From Paramicrobacterium fandaimingii (lineage in GTDB: Bacteria; Actinomycetota; Actinomycetes; Actinomycetales; Microbacteriaceae): DNA of 64,000 nt. Numbering within the stretch: the first letter of the stretch is position 1; each line of letters starts with the position of its first letter. The position numbers were made by a program, and so were the translations under genes. Where the stretch lies: NCBI RefSeq assembly GCF_011751745.2, contig NZ_CP061170.1:2418001-2482000 (forward strand), read 5' to 3'. Shown here piece by piece: positions 1 to 9,664 of the stretch. The notes below the pieces were generated by a model. That model ran no database searches. It saw only the letters and a program-made list of their open reading frames with translations, and was not told the DNA's origin.

Positions 1-1199
1 TCGTCAAGAAAAATCTCGACTTCCGCGGCGACCCCGATCTTTCGGCTTATAGCGGCTTCGCTGAGGGCGGCGAGCAGGAGATCTCGACGGTAGAGGTTGT
101 CGACGAAGACACCGTTACCCTCACATTTACGACGTCCTCCCCCGGGTTCGAATCGAATCTCGTTATGCCAACCGGGGCAATCGTGGGCCCCGCAGGTGTC
201 GCCGATCGTTCGAGTCTCGATGCCACACCGGATGGTTCCGGACCGCTCGAAGTCGATGCCGAAGCGACGGTGAAGGGCAACTCCTATGTGCTTGTCAAGA
301 AGGAAGGCCACCCCGACGCAGACGATTACCCGTTCGATTCCTATGTGTTCAAGCCGATTATCGATACGCAGGCGCGCGTCAACGCGGTGATCTCCGGTGA
401 GGTGGATGTCGCAAACGTAACTTCAAACACACAGGAGCAGATCGATTCCGCTGGAGTAGGGCTTGTCGCAAACGGCGGCACGGTTCAGAACCTTCTGCCC
501 TTCGATAAGAAGGGCGCACTCGCTCCGCAGTGGAGCGACCCTCGGGTGTGGAAAGCCCTGTCGATCGCCATCGATCGCGAAGCATACGTCGCTGCAGTCC
601 ACCCTGGCGATGTTCCGACGGCCAACGTCCTTCCCGCAGATAATCCCGGATACATCCCGGAGTTGGAGGATGAGTACGCGTATGATCCCGAGGCCGCCCG
701 CACGCTGCTGGCCGAAGCAGGGTATCCGGACGGGTTCGAATTCGACTACATCATCAGCCAGGGGAGCCAGCGGGACCTCGAGGCAATCCAACCGTACTGG
801 GCCGAGATCGGCGTCACTGTTAACTTGAAGAATGCGGCCTCGACGGAGGAAGCGTTCGCCGCAGTGCAGACCACCCCGTTGGGCGGACCGATCCCCCTGA
901 CATGGTCCAACCCTCTCGGAAATGTCTACGGCGTGCTCTTCGGATTCTCCAACTTCCACTCAGCAGAGAACCCGGAGATCCAGGCGGCAGCCGATGCGCT
1001 GGGCGCGGCGATGGGCGATGAGGCTGCGCAGGCCGACGCACTGTCAACACTCAATCGTTCCATCGCGCACTCCGGATGGCTCATCCCGCTCTTCGAACAG
1101 CTCGCACCGTGGGGCTACAACGAGGCGAAGATCGCAAAGCCGACCTTCCCTGGCGCCGACGCGTTTCCCCTCCTCACCTCGCTCCAACCCGCATCCTGA
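1..1199 (+). CDS. ABC transporter substrate-binding protein, SBP_bac_5 family (5' end outside window)
   Basis: The frame is open from base 3 and encodes the last 398 residues of a family-5 extracellular solute-binding protein (peptide/nickel/oligosaccharide type). Typical family stretches are visible: a segment 'VWKALSIAIDREAYV' and further on 'DPEAARTLLAEAGYPDG'. Full-length members have about 500-550 residues, so the lipoprotein signal and the first 100 or more residues lie upstream. It is followed by two permease genes and ATPase genes, so it is the external binding subunit of that transporter. The ligand cannot be read from sequence; given the neighbouring rhamnosidases, a rhamnosylated glycoside or oligosaccharide is as plausible as a peptide. 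Confidence 0.9.
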   Translation, partial: VKKNLDFRGDPDLSAYSGFAEGGEQEISTVEVVDEDTVTLTFTTSSPGFESNLVMPTGAIVGPAGVADRSSLDATPDGSGPLEVDAEATVKGNSYVLVKKEGHPDADDYPFDSYVFKPIIDTQARVNAVISGEVDVANVTSNTQEQIDSAGVGLVANGGTVQNLLPFDKKGALAPQWSDPRVWKALSIAIDREAYVAAVHPGDVPTANVLPADNPGYIPELEDEYAYDPEAARTLLAEAGYPDGFEFDYIISQGSQRDLEAIQPYWAEIGVTVNLKNAASTEEAFAAVQTTPLGGPIPLTWSNPLGNVYGVLFGFSNFHSAENPEIQAAADALGAAMGDEAAQADALSTLNRSIAHSGWLIPLFEQLAPWGYNEAKIAKPTFPGADAFPLLTSLQPAS

Positions 1200-1205
1200 T
1201 CCTTC

Positions 1206-1243
1206 GCTGCGGTGCCGACCGCTGATTCCGGCGGCACCGCAGC
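1206..1243 (+). promoter_or_regulatory. Intercistronic stem-loop after the binding-protein gene
   Basis: A perfect 12-bp inverted repeat, GCTGCGGTGCCG (1206-1217) and CGGCACCGCAGC (1232-1243), encloses a 14-base loop. No T-run follows, so it is not a classic terminator. In binding-protein operons such hairpins usually protect the upstream message or reduce read-through, which gives more binding protein than permease; that role is inferred here. Confidence 0.7.
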
Positions 1244-1256
1244 ACTGGGAGTGATT

Positions 1257-2198
1257 ATGTTCACATTCATCCTGAAACGCATCGCATTTGCGATCCTCAC
1301 GCTGCTGGTCGCGACGTTCGTCGCGTTCATTCTCGTCCACGCCTCAGGGTCGACACCCGGAGGCGTCGCGCTCGGACAGTCCGCGACGCCCGAACAGGTC
1401 GTCGCTTATAACCAGAAGATCGGCTGGTACGACCCCTGGATCGTCCAGTACGCGCACTGGGTCGGTCAGGTGCTGCAGGGAGATCTCGGGGTCTCACTGA
1501 TCGACGGGCGCGACATCGCCGCCGATATATCGAAGCGACTGCCGGTGACCGCAGCGCTCGCAGTACTCGGCACGCTCGTGAGTACGGTGATCGGCATTGC
1601 GCTCGGCGTCACAGCCGCAGTTCGCGGCGGCGGCGTAGACAGATTCATCACGGTCGTCACCGGCATCATGCTCTCCCTCCCGGCGTTCTGGGTCGGTGTG
1701 CTGCTCGTTTACGTCTTTGCTGTGACAATGAGAATTCTCCCGGCGACCGGCTACGTGCCGTTCGCGAATAACCCGGAAGCCTGGGCCCAATCGCTCGTGC
1801 TTCCCGTCATCACGATCGCCCTCACCGCAGCGGCCAGTCTCGCCCGCCAGACGCGCGCGTCGATGGCCGAAACGCTCACGCAGGAGCACATGCGCACCCT
1901 TCGAGCGGTCGGCACGTCCACCACGCGAATCATCTACGTCCATGCGCTACGAGGCGCAAGCCTGCCGATCCTCGCGAGTATCGCCATCGGGTTCATCGTC
2001 TTGTTCGGCGGATCCGTCATCATCGAGGTTCTGTTCGCGCTGCCCGGCATCGGCCAGGCGATGCAGTCCGCCGTCGGCTCGGCAGATCTCCCGTTCGTCC
2101 AGGCGCTCGTCCTCGTGGCAACCCTCGTCGTCGTTGTCGTGAATCTCGCGCTCGAACTCACCACCCGGTTCCTCGACCCGAAATTGCGTGCATCATGA
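1257..2198 (+). CDS. ABC transporter permease, DppB/OppB type
   Basis: A 313-residue integral membrane protein that starts MFTFILKRIAFAILTLLVAT, the usual first helix of DppB-type permeases, with about six membrane segments in all. The cytoplasmic coupling (EAA) loop is visible near residues 205-230 ('LRAVGTSTTRIIYVHALRG'). ATG 1257 is chosen because GGGAG at 1247-1251 is well spaced; an in-frame upstream extension would run through the intercistronic hairpin. It pairs with the permease half of the next gene to form the membrane channel. Its stop overlaps the next start by four bases (ATGA), which indicates translational coupling. Confidence 0.9.
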   Translation: MFTFILKRIAFAILTLLVATFVAFILVHASGSTPGGVALGQSATPEQVVAYNQKIGWYDPWIVQYAHWVGQVLQGDLGVSLIDGRDIAADISKRLPVTAALAVLGTLVSTVIGIALGVTAAVRGGGVDRFITVVTGIMLSLPAFWVGVLLVYVFAVTMRILPATGYVPFANNPEAWAQSLVLPVITIALTAAASLARQTRASMAETLTQEHMRTLRAVGTSTTRIIYVHALRGASLPILASIAIGFIVLFGGSVIIEVLFALPGIGQAMQSAVGSADLPFVQALVLVATLVVVVVNLALELTTRFLDPKLRAS

Positions 2199-4144
2199 CT
2201 GATACGACAACCATTGCCCTCCGCGGGCAGCACAAGCGCCGCGCTCGTGGCCGGCTTTTCCGCTCTCCCACCGCGCTGCTCTCCATCCTGTGGCTCGTCG
2301 GCGTCGTCGTCGCCTCGCTCAGTGCACCGTTGTGGCTCCGATACGGGCCGCTTGAGCAAGACCTCACCGTCGTGCTTCAGGGCCCGTCTGCTGCACACTT
2401 CCTCGGCACCGATGAGCTCGGTCGCGACATTCTCGCTCGTCTCACCGTCGCCGCGGCGCCGACGCTCCTCATCGCTGCCCTCACTCCGATCGTGGCGGTG
2501 GCCGTCACTGTGCCGGTCACCCTCTTGGCCGCGCGAAACCCACGGGTCGAGAACATCGTCAACCGGGTAAGCGAGATCGTGCTCTCCCTTCCAGGCATCG
2601 TCATCATCCTCGCGTTCATCGCCGCGGTCGGCACAAACATGCCACTCGTCATGGCCGTCTTCGGTCTACTGCTTTTTGGCGCCATGTTCAAGATCTTCTT
2701 CGGTCAGGCAAAATCACTGCATCAGCAGCTCTTCGTCGACGCTGCCGCCGTCGACGGTGTGCGCCCCATGGTGGCGAGCATTCGCCACGTGCTTCCGAAC
2801 ATGGCGAACACTGTCATCGTGCAATTCGTTCTGCTTTTTGGCGCCGCGATCGGCCTCCAGGCCGGACTCGCTTTCATCGGCCTCGGTCCGCAGCCGCCCG
2901 AGCCCACGTGGGGCGGCATGATCCAGACAGCATCACAATTCATCTTCCAGCAGCCCTGGATGATGGTGCCAACCGGTGGCGTACTCGCGCTCACGATCGT
3001 CGCTGCCAATGCGCTGGCCGACGTGCTCGGGGACGGCAATGCGAAGCCGCCGCCCCTCGTATCGATCCGACGCAAGAAGAAAAAGCACACGACGGATGCT
3101 GCCGCTCCTACTGAAGCCGGGTTGCCGGGCGACGGCTCGCTCGTCGTCGACCGCCTTGTGATCGGTGTAGACGACGGCCCGAGTATCGTCACTGGAATCT
3201 CCCTGCACGTTCAACCGGGAACCGTGATGGGTCTTGTCGGCGAATCGGGATGCGGCAAGAGCGTGACCTCCCACGCCCTGCTCGGCCTCCTCTCCCCCGG
3301 CCTCTCGGTGAGGTCCGGTCGTATCGACTGGGACGGCGTCGGCCTCGCGCACGCCGATGAGAAGGCGCTCCAGCGCGTCCGGGGCCACGAGATCGCATAC
3401 ATCTCGCAAGAACCCACACGCGCCCTCGACCCGATTTTCACTGTGGGCTGGCAGCTGTCCGTCACAGTGAAACGGCTGCGTCGGGTGCCGCGGCGCGAGG
3501 CGAAGCGCATCGCGGCGCAACTGCTCGACGACGTCGGGATCGTTGACCCGCCGCGCGTTCTGGAGTGTTATCCGCATCAGATCTCTGGAGGCATGGCCCA
3601 GCGCGTCGCCATCGCCCTGGCCCTCGCCGGCGCCCCGCGCCTTCTCATCGCCGACGAACCGACGACGGCACTCGACGTCACCGTGCAGGCTGAGATCCTC
3701 GCACTGCTGCGCGGCCTCGTCGCTGATCGGGGAATGTCCATCATCCTCGTCACGCACGACCTCGGGGTCGTCGCCGACCTCGCCGACGACGTCTCGGTCA
3801 TGTACGCCGGGCAGATCGTCGAGACCGGAACCGTGCGGGACGTACTCATGCGACCAGAGCATCCCTACACGATGGCGCTGCTCGCGGCCGACCCGCATGC
3901 CGTGGTCGAGCTCGCTGGCGCCACTCACCTCGCCTCCATACCCGGGCAGGTTCCCGCCCCGGGGTCATGGCCGAGCGGATGCCGGTTCGCTGACCGCTGC
4001 CGATTCGCACGCCCGGGGTGCCTCGTTCCTGTCGCCGTGGAACGGCGGGTCACGGGCACCGGCGAGGTGCGTTGTATACGGCATGAAGACGTCCGCGACC
4101 GCGGCCAGGAATGGCTGCCCGTTCACGTGGGAGGAGAGTCATGA
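2195..4144 (+). CDS. Fused ABC transporter permease (DppC type) and ATP-binding protein (DppD type)
   Basis: One 649-residue chain carries two subunits that are usually separate. Residues about 1-285 are a DppC-type permease with an EAA loop '[18 protein letters not shown]' and several membrane segments. Residues about 310-649 are an ABC ATPase with Walker A GESGCGKS (near 346), signature [14 protein letters not shown] (near 462), Walker [14 protein letters not shown] and the H-loop 'VTHDLG'. The C-terminal tail has the Cys-rich '[14 protein letters not shown]' typical of peptide-transporter ATPases. A linker rich in Lys (RRKKKKH) joins the halves. This fusion is known in actinobacteria. Four-base overlaps with both neighbours show an operon. 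Confidence 0.9.
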   Translation: MTDTTTIALRGQHKRRARGRLFRSPTALLSILWLVGVVVASLSAPLWLRYGPLEQDLTVVLQGPSAAHFLGTDELGRDILARLTVAAAPTLLIAALTPIVAVAVTVPVTLLAARNPRVENIVNRVSEIVLSLPGIVIILAFIAAVGTNMPLVMAVFGLLLFGAMFKIFFGQAKSLHQQLFVDAAAVDGVRPMVASIRHVLPNMANTVIVQFVLLFGAAIGLQAGLAFIGLGPQPPEPTWGGMIQTASQFIFQQPWMMVPTGGVLALTIVAANALADVLGDGNAKPPPLVSIRRKKKKHTTDAAAPTEAGLPGDGSLVVDRLVIGVDDGPSIVTGISLHVQPGTVMGLVGESGCGKSVTSHALLGLLSPGLSVRSGRIDWDGVGLAHADEKALQRVRGHEIAYISQEPTRALDPIFTVGWQLSVTVKRLRRVPRREAKRIAAQLLDDVGIVDPPRVLECYPHQISGGMAQRVAIALALAGAPRLLIADEPTTALDVTVQAEILALLRGLVADRGMSIILVTHDLGVVADLADDVSVMYAGQIVETGTVRDVLMRPEHPYTMALLAADPHAVVELAGATHLASIPGQVPAPGSWPSGCRFADRCRFARPGCLVPVAVERRVTGTGEVRCIRHEDVRDRGQEWLPVHVGGES

Positions 4145-4998
4145 CCAGTGTGACTGAAACGATTTCATCACGTGTTCCTCTGCTCGAGGTACGCAACCTC
4201 GTCGTCCGATATGGCCGCGCCGCGGCGCCGGCGGTCAACGACGTCTCCTTCACGATCGCTCATGGCGAGACGCTAGGACTCGTGGGCGAATCCGGCTCGG
4301 GCAAAACGACGATCGGCAAGGCGATCCTTGGCCTCCAGCCGGTTACAAGCGGGCAGATCCTCTTCGAAGGACGTGATATCACCAGGATGGGCGCGTCTCA
4401 TCGGCGTGCCCTGCGCGGTCAACTGCGGGCCGTCTTTCAGGACCCGTACTCGTCACTGGATCCCCGCCGCACCATCGGCGATGCGCTTGCTGAGCCACTG
4501 CGTGTGGTCGGAATGCGGCGTCACGAGCAGGCAAGGCGCATTCATGAGGCGCTCGCCGCCGTCGGACTGCCGAGAGACGCCTACGAGCGATACCCGCGGC
4601 AGTTCTCCGGTGGCCAGAGACAGCGAATCGCGATCGCCCGAGCGCTCGTCACCGAACCTCTCCTCGTCGTCTGTGACGAGGCAGTCAGCGCCTTGGACCT
4701 CTCGACCCAGGCGCAGGTCCTCAATCTCCTCGCCGATCTGCGGCGCGGGTCCAACCTCGGCTACCTCTTCATCGCCCACGACATCGCCGTCGTCGAGTTT
4801 CTCGCCCAGCGCGTCGTCGTGCTCAATCGCGGCCAGGTGGTGGAGCAGGGAACGGCAAAGGAGGTGCTAAGTAACCCGCAAGAACACTACACCCGAGTTC
4901 TGATCGCCGCTTCACCAGTACCCGACCCCGACGAGCAGGCGAGACGACGCGAGGCATGGCAGGTGCTTCGCACCGAGGCGAAGGGCGCTGCCCGGTGA
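4141..4998 (+). CDS. ABC transporter ATP-binding protein, OppF/DppF type
   Basis: A 285-residue ATPase, the second nucleotide-binding subunit of the transporter. Walker A GESGSGKT lies near residue 48, the Q-loop in 'VFQDPYSSLDP', the signature is FSGGQRQRIAIARAL, Walker B is LLVVCDEAVSALD and the H-loop is 'FIAHDIAV'. ATG 4141 is chosen because GGAGGAG lies just upstream and it overlaps the previous stop as ATGA. The long C-terminal Cys domain seen in the partner is absent and the protein ends in a short Arg-rich tail. It stops 23 bases before the end of the convergent LysR gene. Confidence 0.9.
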   Translation: MTSVTETISSRVPLLEVRNLVVRYGRAAAPAVNDVSFTIAHGETLGLVGESGSGKTTIGKAILGLQPVTSGQILFEGRDITRMGASHRRALRGQLRAVFQDPYSSLDPRRTIGDALAEPLRVVGMRRHEQARRIHEALAAVGLPRDAYERYPRQFSGGQRQRIAIARALVTEPLLVVCDEAVSALDLSTQAQVLNLLADLRRGSNLGYLFIAHDIAVVEFLAQRVVVLNRGQVVEQGTAKEVLSNPQEHYTRVLIAASPVPDPDEQARRREAWQVLRTEAKGAAR

Positions 4999-5021
4999 GG
5001 GACGAGGTGGAGACCAAGCGG

Positions 5022-5921
5022 TTAATCAGCAAGCGGAGACAGCGACGATGCAGTCTCTCGGAACGTTGGAACCATGGGGTTCCGACTGTCCACAAGACTG
5101 CAGAGAGAGATCGTCACCGGATCGATGTCGTCGACGCGCACATAGGCGAGCTCCTCACGGCGGTAGTGACTGCTCGCCGACGCCCCTGCGATGTTGACTC
5201 CCGCGCCAGCCGCGACGAGCTCAAGAAGTCCTTCGACGCTGTCGGCCGTCGGGCCTCTCTTGGGCCGCCGACCATCGGGCCGAGGGTCGACGACCCACCA
5301 GTCGACGATCTCTCGTGGGCCGCCACTTGCCGCGACGAAAACCTCATCGGAGGCCTCCTGAATAGAGATCGACTCCCGTCCTGCCAGCGCATGATCCGCG
5401 GGCACGACGAGCACCCGTGGTTCTTGCCAGAGTGGCTCGACCCGCACTCTGGGCGGCAGACGCATCGGGGACGGCGCGAAGACAACGTCGACGCGACCGG
5501 ATTCGAGTTCCTCGGCCACCTCGAAGAAGCCGAGACGCCTCATTTCGATGCGAGCATTCGGCACCAACTGCAACGTCGCCGAGATCGCGGCCGTGGTCAG
5601 CGTCCCTGCACCCGCCGCGATCACTCCCACACGAAGCAGCGGCGCGCGCTGCTCCCTGTTCACCGAACGTCCCCAGGCGAGGAGCTGGTTGTGGTCGTCG
5701 AGCACACGGCGTGCGAGCGGGAGAAGCTCACGACCGTATGCGGTCAGTTCGACCTTGCGCGGACTGCGATCAAACAACTTGACGTCGAGCTGCTGTTCAA
5801 GCCGGCTGATCTGCTGGCTCAGGGATGGCGGCGTGATACTCAGCCGTTCTGCAGCGCGGCCGAAGTGCAGCTCGTCGGCGAGCACGCAGAAATAGCGGAT
5901 CACATGGAGGGAGACGTCCAT
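5022..5921 (-). CDS. LysR family transcriptional regulator
   Basis: A 299-residue LysR-type regulator. The N-terminal winged helix-turn-helix is clear ('FGRAAERLSITPPSLSQQIS' around residues 20-39, then the linker helix 'LEQQLDVKLFDR'), and residues about 90-290 form the substrate-binding effector domain. It is transcribed away from the quercetinase-like cupin, the usual arrangement for a LysR protein that controls its divergent neighbour, so it is the prime candidate regulator for that gene. TAAGAT sits exactly six bases before its ATG, which suggests a leaderless message, and a T-N11-A dyad covers that -10 (negative autoregulation). The effector is probably an aromatic compound; that is inference. 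Confidence 0.9.
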   Translation of the reverse strand: MDVSLHVIRYFCVLADELHFGRAAERLSITPPSLSQQISRLEQQLDVKLFDRSPRKVELTAYGRELLPLARRVLDDHNQLLAWGRSVNREQRAPLLRVGVIAAGAGTLTTAAISATLQLVPNARIEMRRLGFFEVAEELESGRVDVVFAPSPMRLPPRVRVEPLWQEPRVLVVPADHALAGRESISIQEASDEVFVAASGGPREIVDWWVVDPRPDGRRPKRGPTADSVEGLLELVAAGAGVNIAGASASSHYRREELAYVRVDDIDPVTISLCSLVDSRNPMVPTFRETASSLSPLAD

Positions 5922-5927
5922 ACATCG

Positions 5928-5945
5928 ATCTTAGCTTCAGGCTAA
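5928..5945 (-). promoter_or_regulatory. LysR gene -10 element and overlapping T-N11-A box
   Basis: On the minus strand the -10 hexamer TAAGAT occupies 5933-5928, with six bases between it and the LysR ATG. The dyad TTAGC-TTCAG-GCTAA at 5931-5945 includes a T-N11-A core, the general recognition form of LysR proteins, and overlaps this -10. Binding there would repress the LysR gene. Confidence 0.6.
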
Positions 5946-5951
5946 CGCCGA

Positions 5952-5973
5952 GTAGGAAAATCAAACTTCCTAC
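5952..5973 (+). promoter_or_regulatory. Dyad operator in the LysR/cupin intergenic region
   Basis: Perfect 7-bp arms GTAGGAA (5952-5958) and TTCCTAC (5967-5973) flank eight A-rich bases. It lies about 100 bases before the cupin start, a suitable activation position. A smaller dyad, AGACT-TGAGG-AGTCT, follows at 5991-6005. Which protein binds is not known; the adjacent LysR is the obvious candidate. Confidence 0.5.
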
Positions 5974-6076
5974 CTTTCCCGATTCTCTGAAGACTTGAGG
6001 AGTCTGGAACGAGCGCGCACGCCCGACACCGTTCCATCTGCCTCACGGCAGACCATCGTTTTACAAGGAGGTAAAC

Positions 6077-6622
6077 ATGACCATTTACGCTATTGACGAC
6101 CAGGACAAGACCCCGTTCGCGGGAATCCTCCCTGCTGCGCCGTCTCCGTACGTACTCGGAAACGGTGAGGGCGAGAAGTCTCTCGTCTTCGACCAATTGT
6201 TCACGATTCTGCTGTCCGCCGATGAGACCGACGACCAATACGGGGCATTCACGATGCAGGGCCACAAGGGCGATCGAATCCCCGCGCACATGCACCTGGC
6301 GACACACGAAATCTTCTACGTCGTCGACGGGGAAATCTCCGTGTGGATGGATGACCAAGCCGACTATCACAGCAAGACCACGCTGGTCACCGGCGACTTC
6401 GCCTACGTTCCATCGGGCACGGTGCACGCATTCCAAATCCACAATTCTTCAAAGGTATTCGGCTGCGGCACTGCAGGGTTTGAGAGGTTCTTTCACGCCA
6501 TGGGTCAGAAGACGAACGCGACGGAGCCTGGCGGTATCTACGTTCCCGACTTCACCGTCATGAAGGCGGCGGGCGAGAAATACGCGACGGCATTCATGCC
6601 CGACTTCGAGTTCCGCGACTGA
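6077..6622 (+). CDS. Quercetin 2,3-dioxygenase-like monocupin
   Basis: A 181-residue single-cupin protein. It resembles the C-terminal cupin of bicupin quercetinases: 'PYVLGNGEGEKSL', 'KGDRIPAHMHLATHEIFYVV' and 'GDFAYVPSGTVHAF' follow the family order, and the end 'GFERFFHAMGQ' matches the 'lFepFFrtlGd' element. Metal ligands expected for the 3His-1Glu centre are present (HMHxxxHE and the later VHAF His). Its length equals that of Streptomyces-type monocupin quercetinase. Such enzymes open the flavonol C-ring with O2, releasing CO and a depside ester. AAGGAGGT at 6065-6072 is a very strong ribosome site. Activity on quercetin is inferred from family and from the neighbouring rhamnosidases and esterases. 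Confidence 0.75.
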   Translation: MTIYAIDDQDKTPFAGILPAAPSPYVLGNGEGEKSLVFDQLFTILLSADETDDQYGAFTMQGHKGDRIPAHMHLATHEIFYVVDGEISVWMDDQADYHSKTTLVTGDFAYVPSGTVHAFQIHNSSKVFGCGTAGFERFFHAMGQKTNATEPGGIYVPDFTVMKAAGEKYATAFMPDFEFRD

Positions 6623-6626
6623 TCGT

Positions 6627-7406
6627 ATGCTCACACTCTTCGAGGTCGATGTCGCACAGCCGCCGGGCTACCGGCCGCTGTCGCTCGACTTGCGGGTTCC
6701 GGCGGAATGCGCCGCCGCGCCCGTCGTCGTATTCCTGCACGGCGGCGGGTGGCTGCGCGGCAGCCGAAAAGTCTTCACGCCAGGAATTACGCCCGAAGCA
6801 TCTTTCGACCGCATCGTCGCTGCCGGTTTCGCCGTCGCATCCTGTGAGTACCGGCTGAGCGGCGAGGCGACATTCCCAGCACAGCTCGACGACGTGGATG
6901 CCGCTATCGCGTGGTTGCACGAGAAGGCCGCCGTGCACGGGGTCGATGCCTCCCGGATTGTGCTCTGGGGAGTCTCGGCGGGTGCGACGCTCGCTGCCCT
7001 CACGGGACTTCGTCGTACCGACGTGTGCGGCGTCGTCGACTGGTTCGGACCGACCGATATGCTCGCGATGGCCGCCGCACAAGCAATGGGCGAAGACGCC
7101 GGGGCAACCCGCGAGGCGCAATGGCTCGGCGGACCGGTTGCGGGTCGCCCCGACCACGCGCGTGCTGCAAGTCCTCTCTCCCACGTGCACGCGGACGCTC
7201 CTCCCTTCCATATCGCGCACGGCACCGCAGACAAGCATGTGCCGATCTCGCAGAGTGAAGCCCTCACGGAGGCGTTGCGCGCTGCGGGCGCGGAGGTGGA
7301 GTTTCACACCGAGGTAGGCGGCCAGCACTTTTGGCAGGGCGCCGACGACACCGGGCCACTATTTGATCGAGCAATCGACTTCATTAGGCGCGTCACCGCG
7401 CTTTGA
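6627..7406 (+). CDS. Alpha/beta-hydrolase fold esterase
   Basis: A 259-residue alpha/beta hydrolase of the carboxylesterase/lipase group. The oxyanion motif HGGGW lies near residue 38, the nucleophile elbow GVSAG near residues 112-116, the acid is in 'HGTADKHVP' and the base in 'GGQHFW'. No signal peptide is visible, so it should act in the cytoplasm. It begins four bases after the dioxygenase stop and its own stop touches the rhamnosidase gene, so it is in the same operon. A likely task is hydrolysis of the depside made by the dioxygenase to protocatechuate and a phloroglucinol carboxylate, or removal of acyl groups from glycosides. Both are inferences. Confidence 0.85.
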   Translation: MLTLFEVDVAQPPGYRPLSLDLRVPAECAAAPVVVFLHGGGWLRGSRKVFTPGITPEASFDRIVAAGFAVASCEYRLSGEATFPAQLDDVDAAIAWLHEKAAVHGVDASRIVLWGVSAGATLAALTGLRRTDVCGVVDWFGPTDMLAMAAAQAMGEDAGATREAQWLGGPVAGRPDHARAASPLSHVHADAPPFHIAHGTADKHVPISQSEALTEALRAAGAEVEFHTEVGGQHFWQGADDTGPLFDRAIDFIRRVTAL

Positions 7407-7420
7407 TCGACAGGATTGAC

Positions 7421-9664
7421 ATGACACTCGCACGAATGATCGCCCCGCAGACGCCGCTCGAGGCCGCGCCACTTCTTCGGCGGGAATTCACGCTCGACAC
7501 GGGGCACGGGACTGCGGAGCAAGCGACGCTGCGGCTGAGCGCTCTCGGGCTGATCGAGGCGTGGGTGAACGGCCACCCGAGTTCCGACGAGGTACTCGCC
7601 CCAGGCTGGACAAGCTATGAATGGCGCGTGCGGCTCATCGAGCACGACGTCACGGCACTGGTCGCGGAGCGTACAGTGATCGCCCTGCGGCTGGGCAACG
7701 GCTGGTACCGCGGTTGGCTCGGATTCACGGGGCAGCGTGCAGTCTACGGCGACGAGCGCGCCGGATACGCGGAACTTGAGGTGCGGTTCGCTGACGGCCA
7801 TGTGCAGCGAGTCGTCACCGACACGTCGTGGCGCGCGGGGACGGGTGAGGTCTGTTCCGACGATCTGTACAACGGCGAGACGATCGACGCGCGTCTGCAC
7901 GACGCTGCGTGGCAGCATCCGGGATTCGAAGACAGCGGCTGGGGTGCGGTGCGGGATGTCGAGTTCGAGGCGAACCGGCTCGCCCGACGCACATCTCCTC
8001 CGGTTCGGCGACTGGGCGAACGCGCCGTGGAGCGAGTCTGGACCTCGCCGTCTGGAAATACACTCGTCGACTTCGGGCAGAACGTGGTCGGCGTCGTCCG
8101 GGTGCGGGTGTCCGGTCCGGCAGGCACCGAGGTGGTGCTCCGTCATGCGGAAGTCCTCGAGGACGGTGAACTCGGGGTTCGGCCTTTGCGTCGCGCCGAG
8201 GCAACGGACCGCTTCGTGCTCAGCGGGGCCAACGATGTCTTTGAGCCGACGCTAACGTTCCACGGTTTTCGATATGTGGAGGTCACCGGGTGGCCAGACG
8301 AGCTCGAGCCCGACGCGCTCACCGCAGTCGTCATCGGGTCCGACATTCGACCAATCGGCTCATTCGAATGCTCCGACCCGCTCTTGAACCAGTTGCACAG
8401 CAATGTCGAATGGGGCATGCGCGGCAACTTCCTGAGCGTGCCGACGGACTGCCCACAGCGTGACGAACGGCTGGGCTGGACGGGAGACCTCGCGGTCTTC
8501 GCTCCAACGGCGGCTTTCTTCGGAGACGTCGACACTTTTCTCTCCGATTGGCTGGTGGATGTCGAACTCGAACGTCGAGCCACCCCGGAGGGCACGGTGC
8601 CCGTGGTCGTGCCCAACGCCCTGAAGTACCTCGACACCGGGTTCCCGGAGCCGGGTGCGACGGCCGTGTGGGGCGACGCTGCGGTGTGGGTGCCATGGGC
8701 GCTATGGCGCGCGTACGGGCGCCAGCAGTCACTGCGAGATGCCTACCCGCTCATGTCGGCGCATACACGTTCCGTTGCCGCCGTGATCTCGTCCGAGGGG
8801 CTCTGGGACAGCGGGTTCCAGTTCGGCGACTGGCTCGACCCGGACGCCCCCGCCGAGGATCCCGGCAAATCGAAGGCACCGGCGGAGGTCGTCGCGACAG
8901 CGAGCGCCTATCGCACAGCATCAATAATGGTTGAGGCCGCGATGGCACTCGGCGAGCAGGCGGATACTGTGGAATTCGAGCGCCTCCGAGACCGCATCGG
9001 TGACGGCTTCCGAACCCATTTCGTTGAGAATGGCCGTATTCGCAGCGACAGCGCCACCGTCTACGCGCTCGCGCTCGTCTTCGGCCTTCTCGAGCCGAGT
9101 GATCGCCAGCGTGCCGGGGATCGGCTCGCCGAAATAGTCCGTGAGGCCGGACATCGCATCAGCACCGGCTTTGTCGGTACTCCGTTCGTCTGCGATGCGC
9201 TCACGGCGACTGGGCACATCGACGACGCGTATGCCCTGCTCCTGCAGCGCGAGGCTCCCTCGTGGCTCTACGCCGTCACCATGGGGGCCACGACCGTCTG
9301 GGAGCGCTGGGACTCGATGCTTCCGGACGGGTCCATCAACCCGGGTGACATGACCTCGTTCAATCACTATGCCTTCGGGGCGGTTGCGGACTGGATGCAC
9401 CGCACAATCGGCGGATTGGCGCCCCTTGATCCGGGATATCGCCGGATCCTCGTCGACCCCCAGCCGGGCGGCGGTTTGACGTGGGCGGAGGCCCGCCTGG
9501 AAACGCCATGCGGGCTCGCCGCGGCGCACTGGAGTGTCGAAGACTCAGAGTTGCACGCTGAGATCACCGTCCCCGATGGTTCCGAAGCCGTACTGAGGCT
9601 GCCCGGCTGCGATGAGGAGATCGTCGGGCCCGGCATCCACACTCGCACAGGGAGCATCCGATGA
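7421..9664 (+). CDS. Alpha-L-rhamnosidase, GH78 (short form)
   Basis: A 747-residue GH78 glycosidase that releases terminal L-rhamnose. It begins directly with the Bac_rhamnosid_N carbohydrate-binding domain ('EAWVNGHPSSDEVLAPGWTS'), followed by the beta-domain, the (alpha/alpha)6 barrel and a C-terminal beta-sandwich. The acidic family motif 'PTDCPQRDERLGWTGD' is near residues 342-357, and 'TVWERWDS' lies later. It lacks the N-terminal Fn3-like domain present in the second GH78 of this cluster. ATG 7421 is chosen, preceded by AGGA; a TTG at 7403 overlapping the previous stop is an alternative. No signal peptide, so the substrate must be imported first. The next gene overlaps its stop. Confidence 0.92.
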   Translation: MTLARMIAPQTPLEAAPLLRREFTLDTGHGTAEQATLRLSALGLIEAWVNGHPSSDEVLAPGWTSYEWRVRLIEHDVTALVAERTVIALRLGNGWYRGWLGFTGQRAVYGDERAGYAELEVRFADGHVQRVVTDTSWRAGTGEVCSDDLYNGETIDARLHDAAWQHPGFEDSGWGAVRDVEFEANRLARRTSPPVRRLGERAVERVWTSPSGNTLVDFGQNVVGVVRVRVSGPAGTEVVLRHAEVLEDGELGVRPLRRAEATDRFVLSGANDVFEPTLTFHGFRYVEVTGWPDELEPDALTAVVIGSDIRPIGSFECSDPLLNQLHSNVEWGMRGNFLSVPTDCPQRDERLGWTGDLAVFAPTAAFFGDVDTFLSDWLVDVELERRATPEGTVPVVVPNALKYLDTGFPEPGATAVWGDAAVWVPWALWRAYGRQQSLRDAYPLMSAHTRSVAAVISSEGLWDSGFQFGDWLDPDAPAEDPGKSKAPAEVVATASAYRTASIMVEAAMALGEQADTVEFERLRDRIGDGFRTHFVENGRIRSDSATVYALALVFGLLEPSDRQRAGDRLAEIVREAGHRISTGFVGTPFVCDALTATGHIDDAYALLLQREAPSWLYAVTMGATTVWERWDSMLPDGSINPGDMTSFNHYAFGAVADWMHRTIGGLAPLDPGYRRILVDPQPGGGLTWAEARLETPCGLAAAHWSVEDSELHAEITVPDGSEAVLRLPGCDEEIVGPGIHTRTGSIR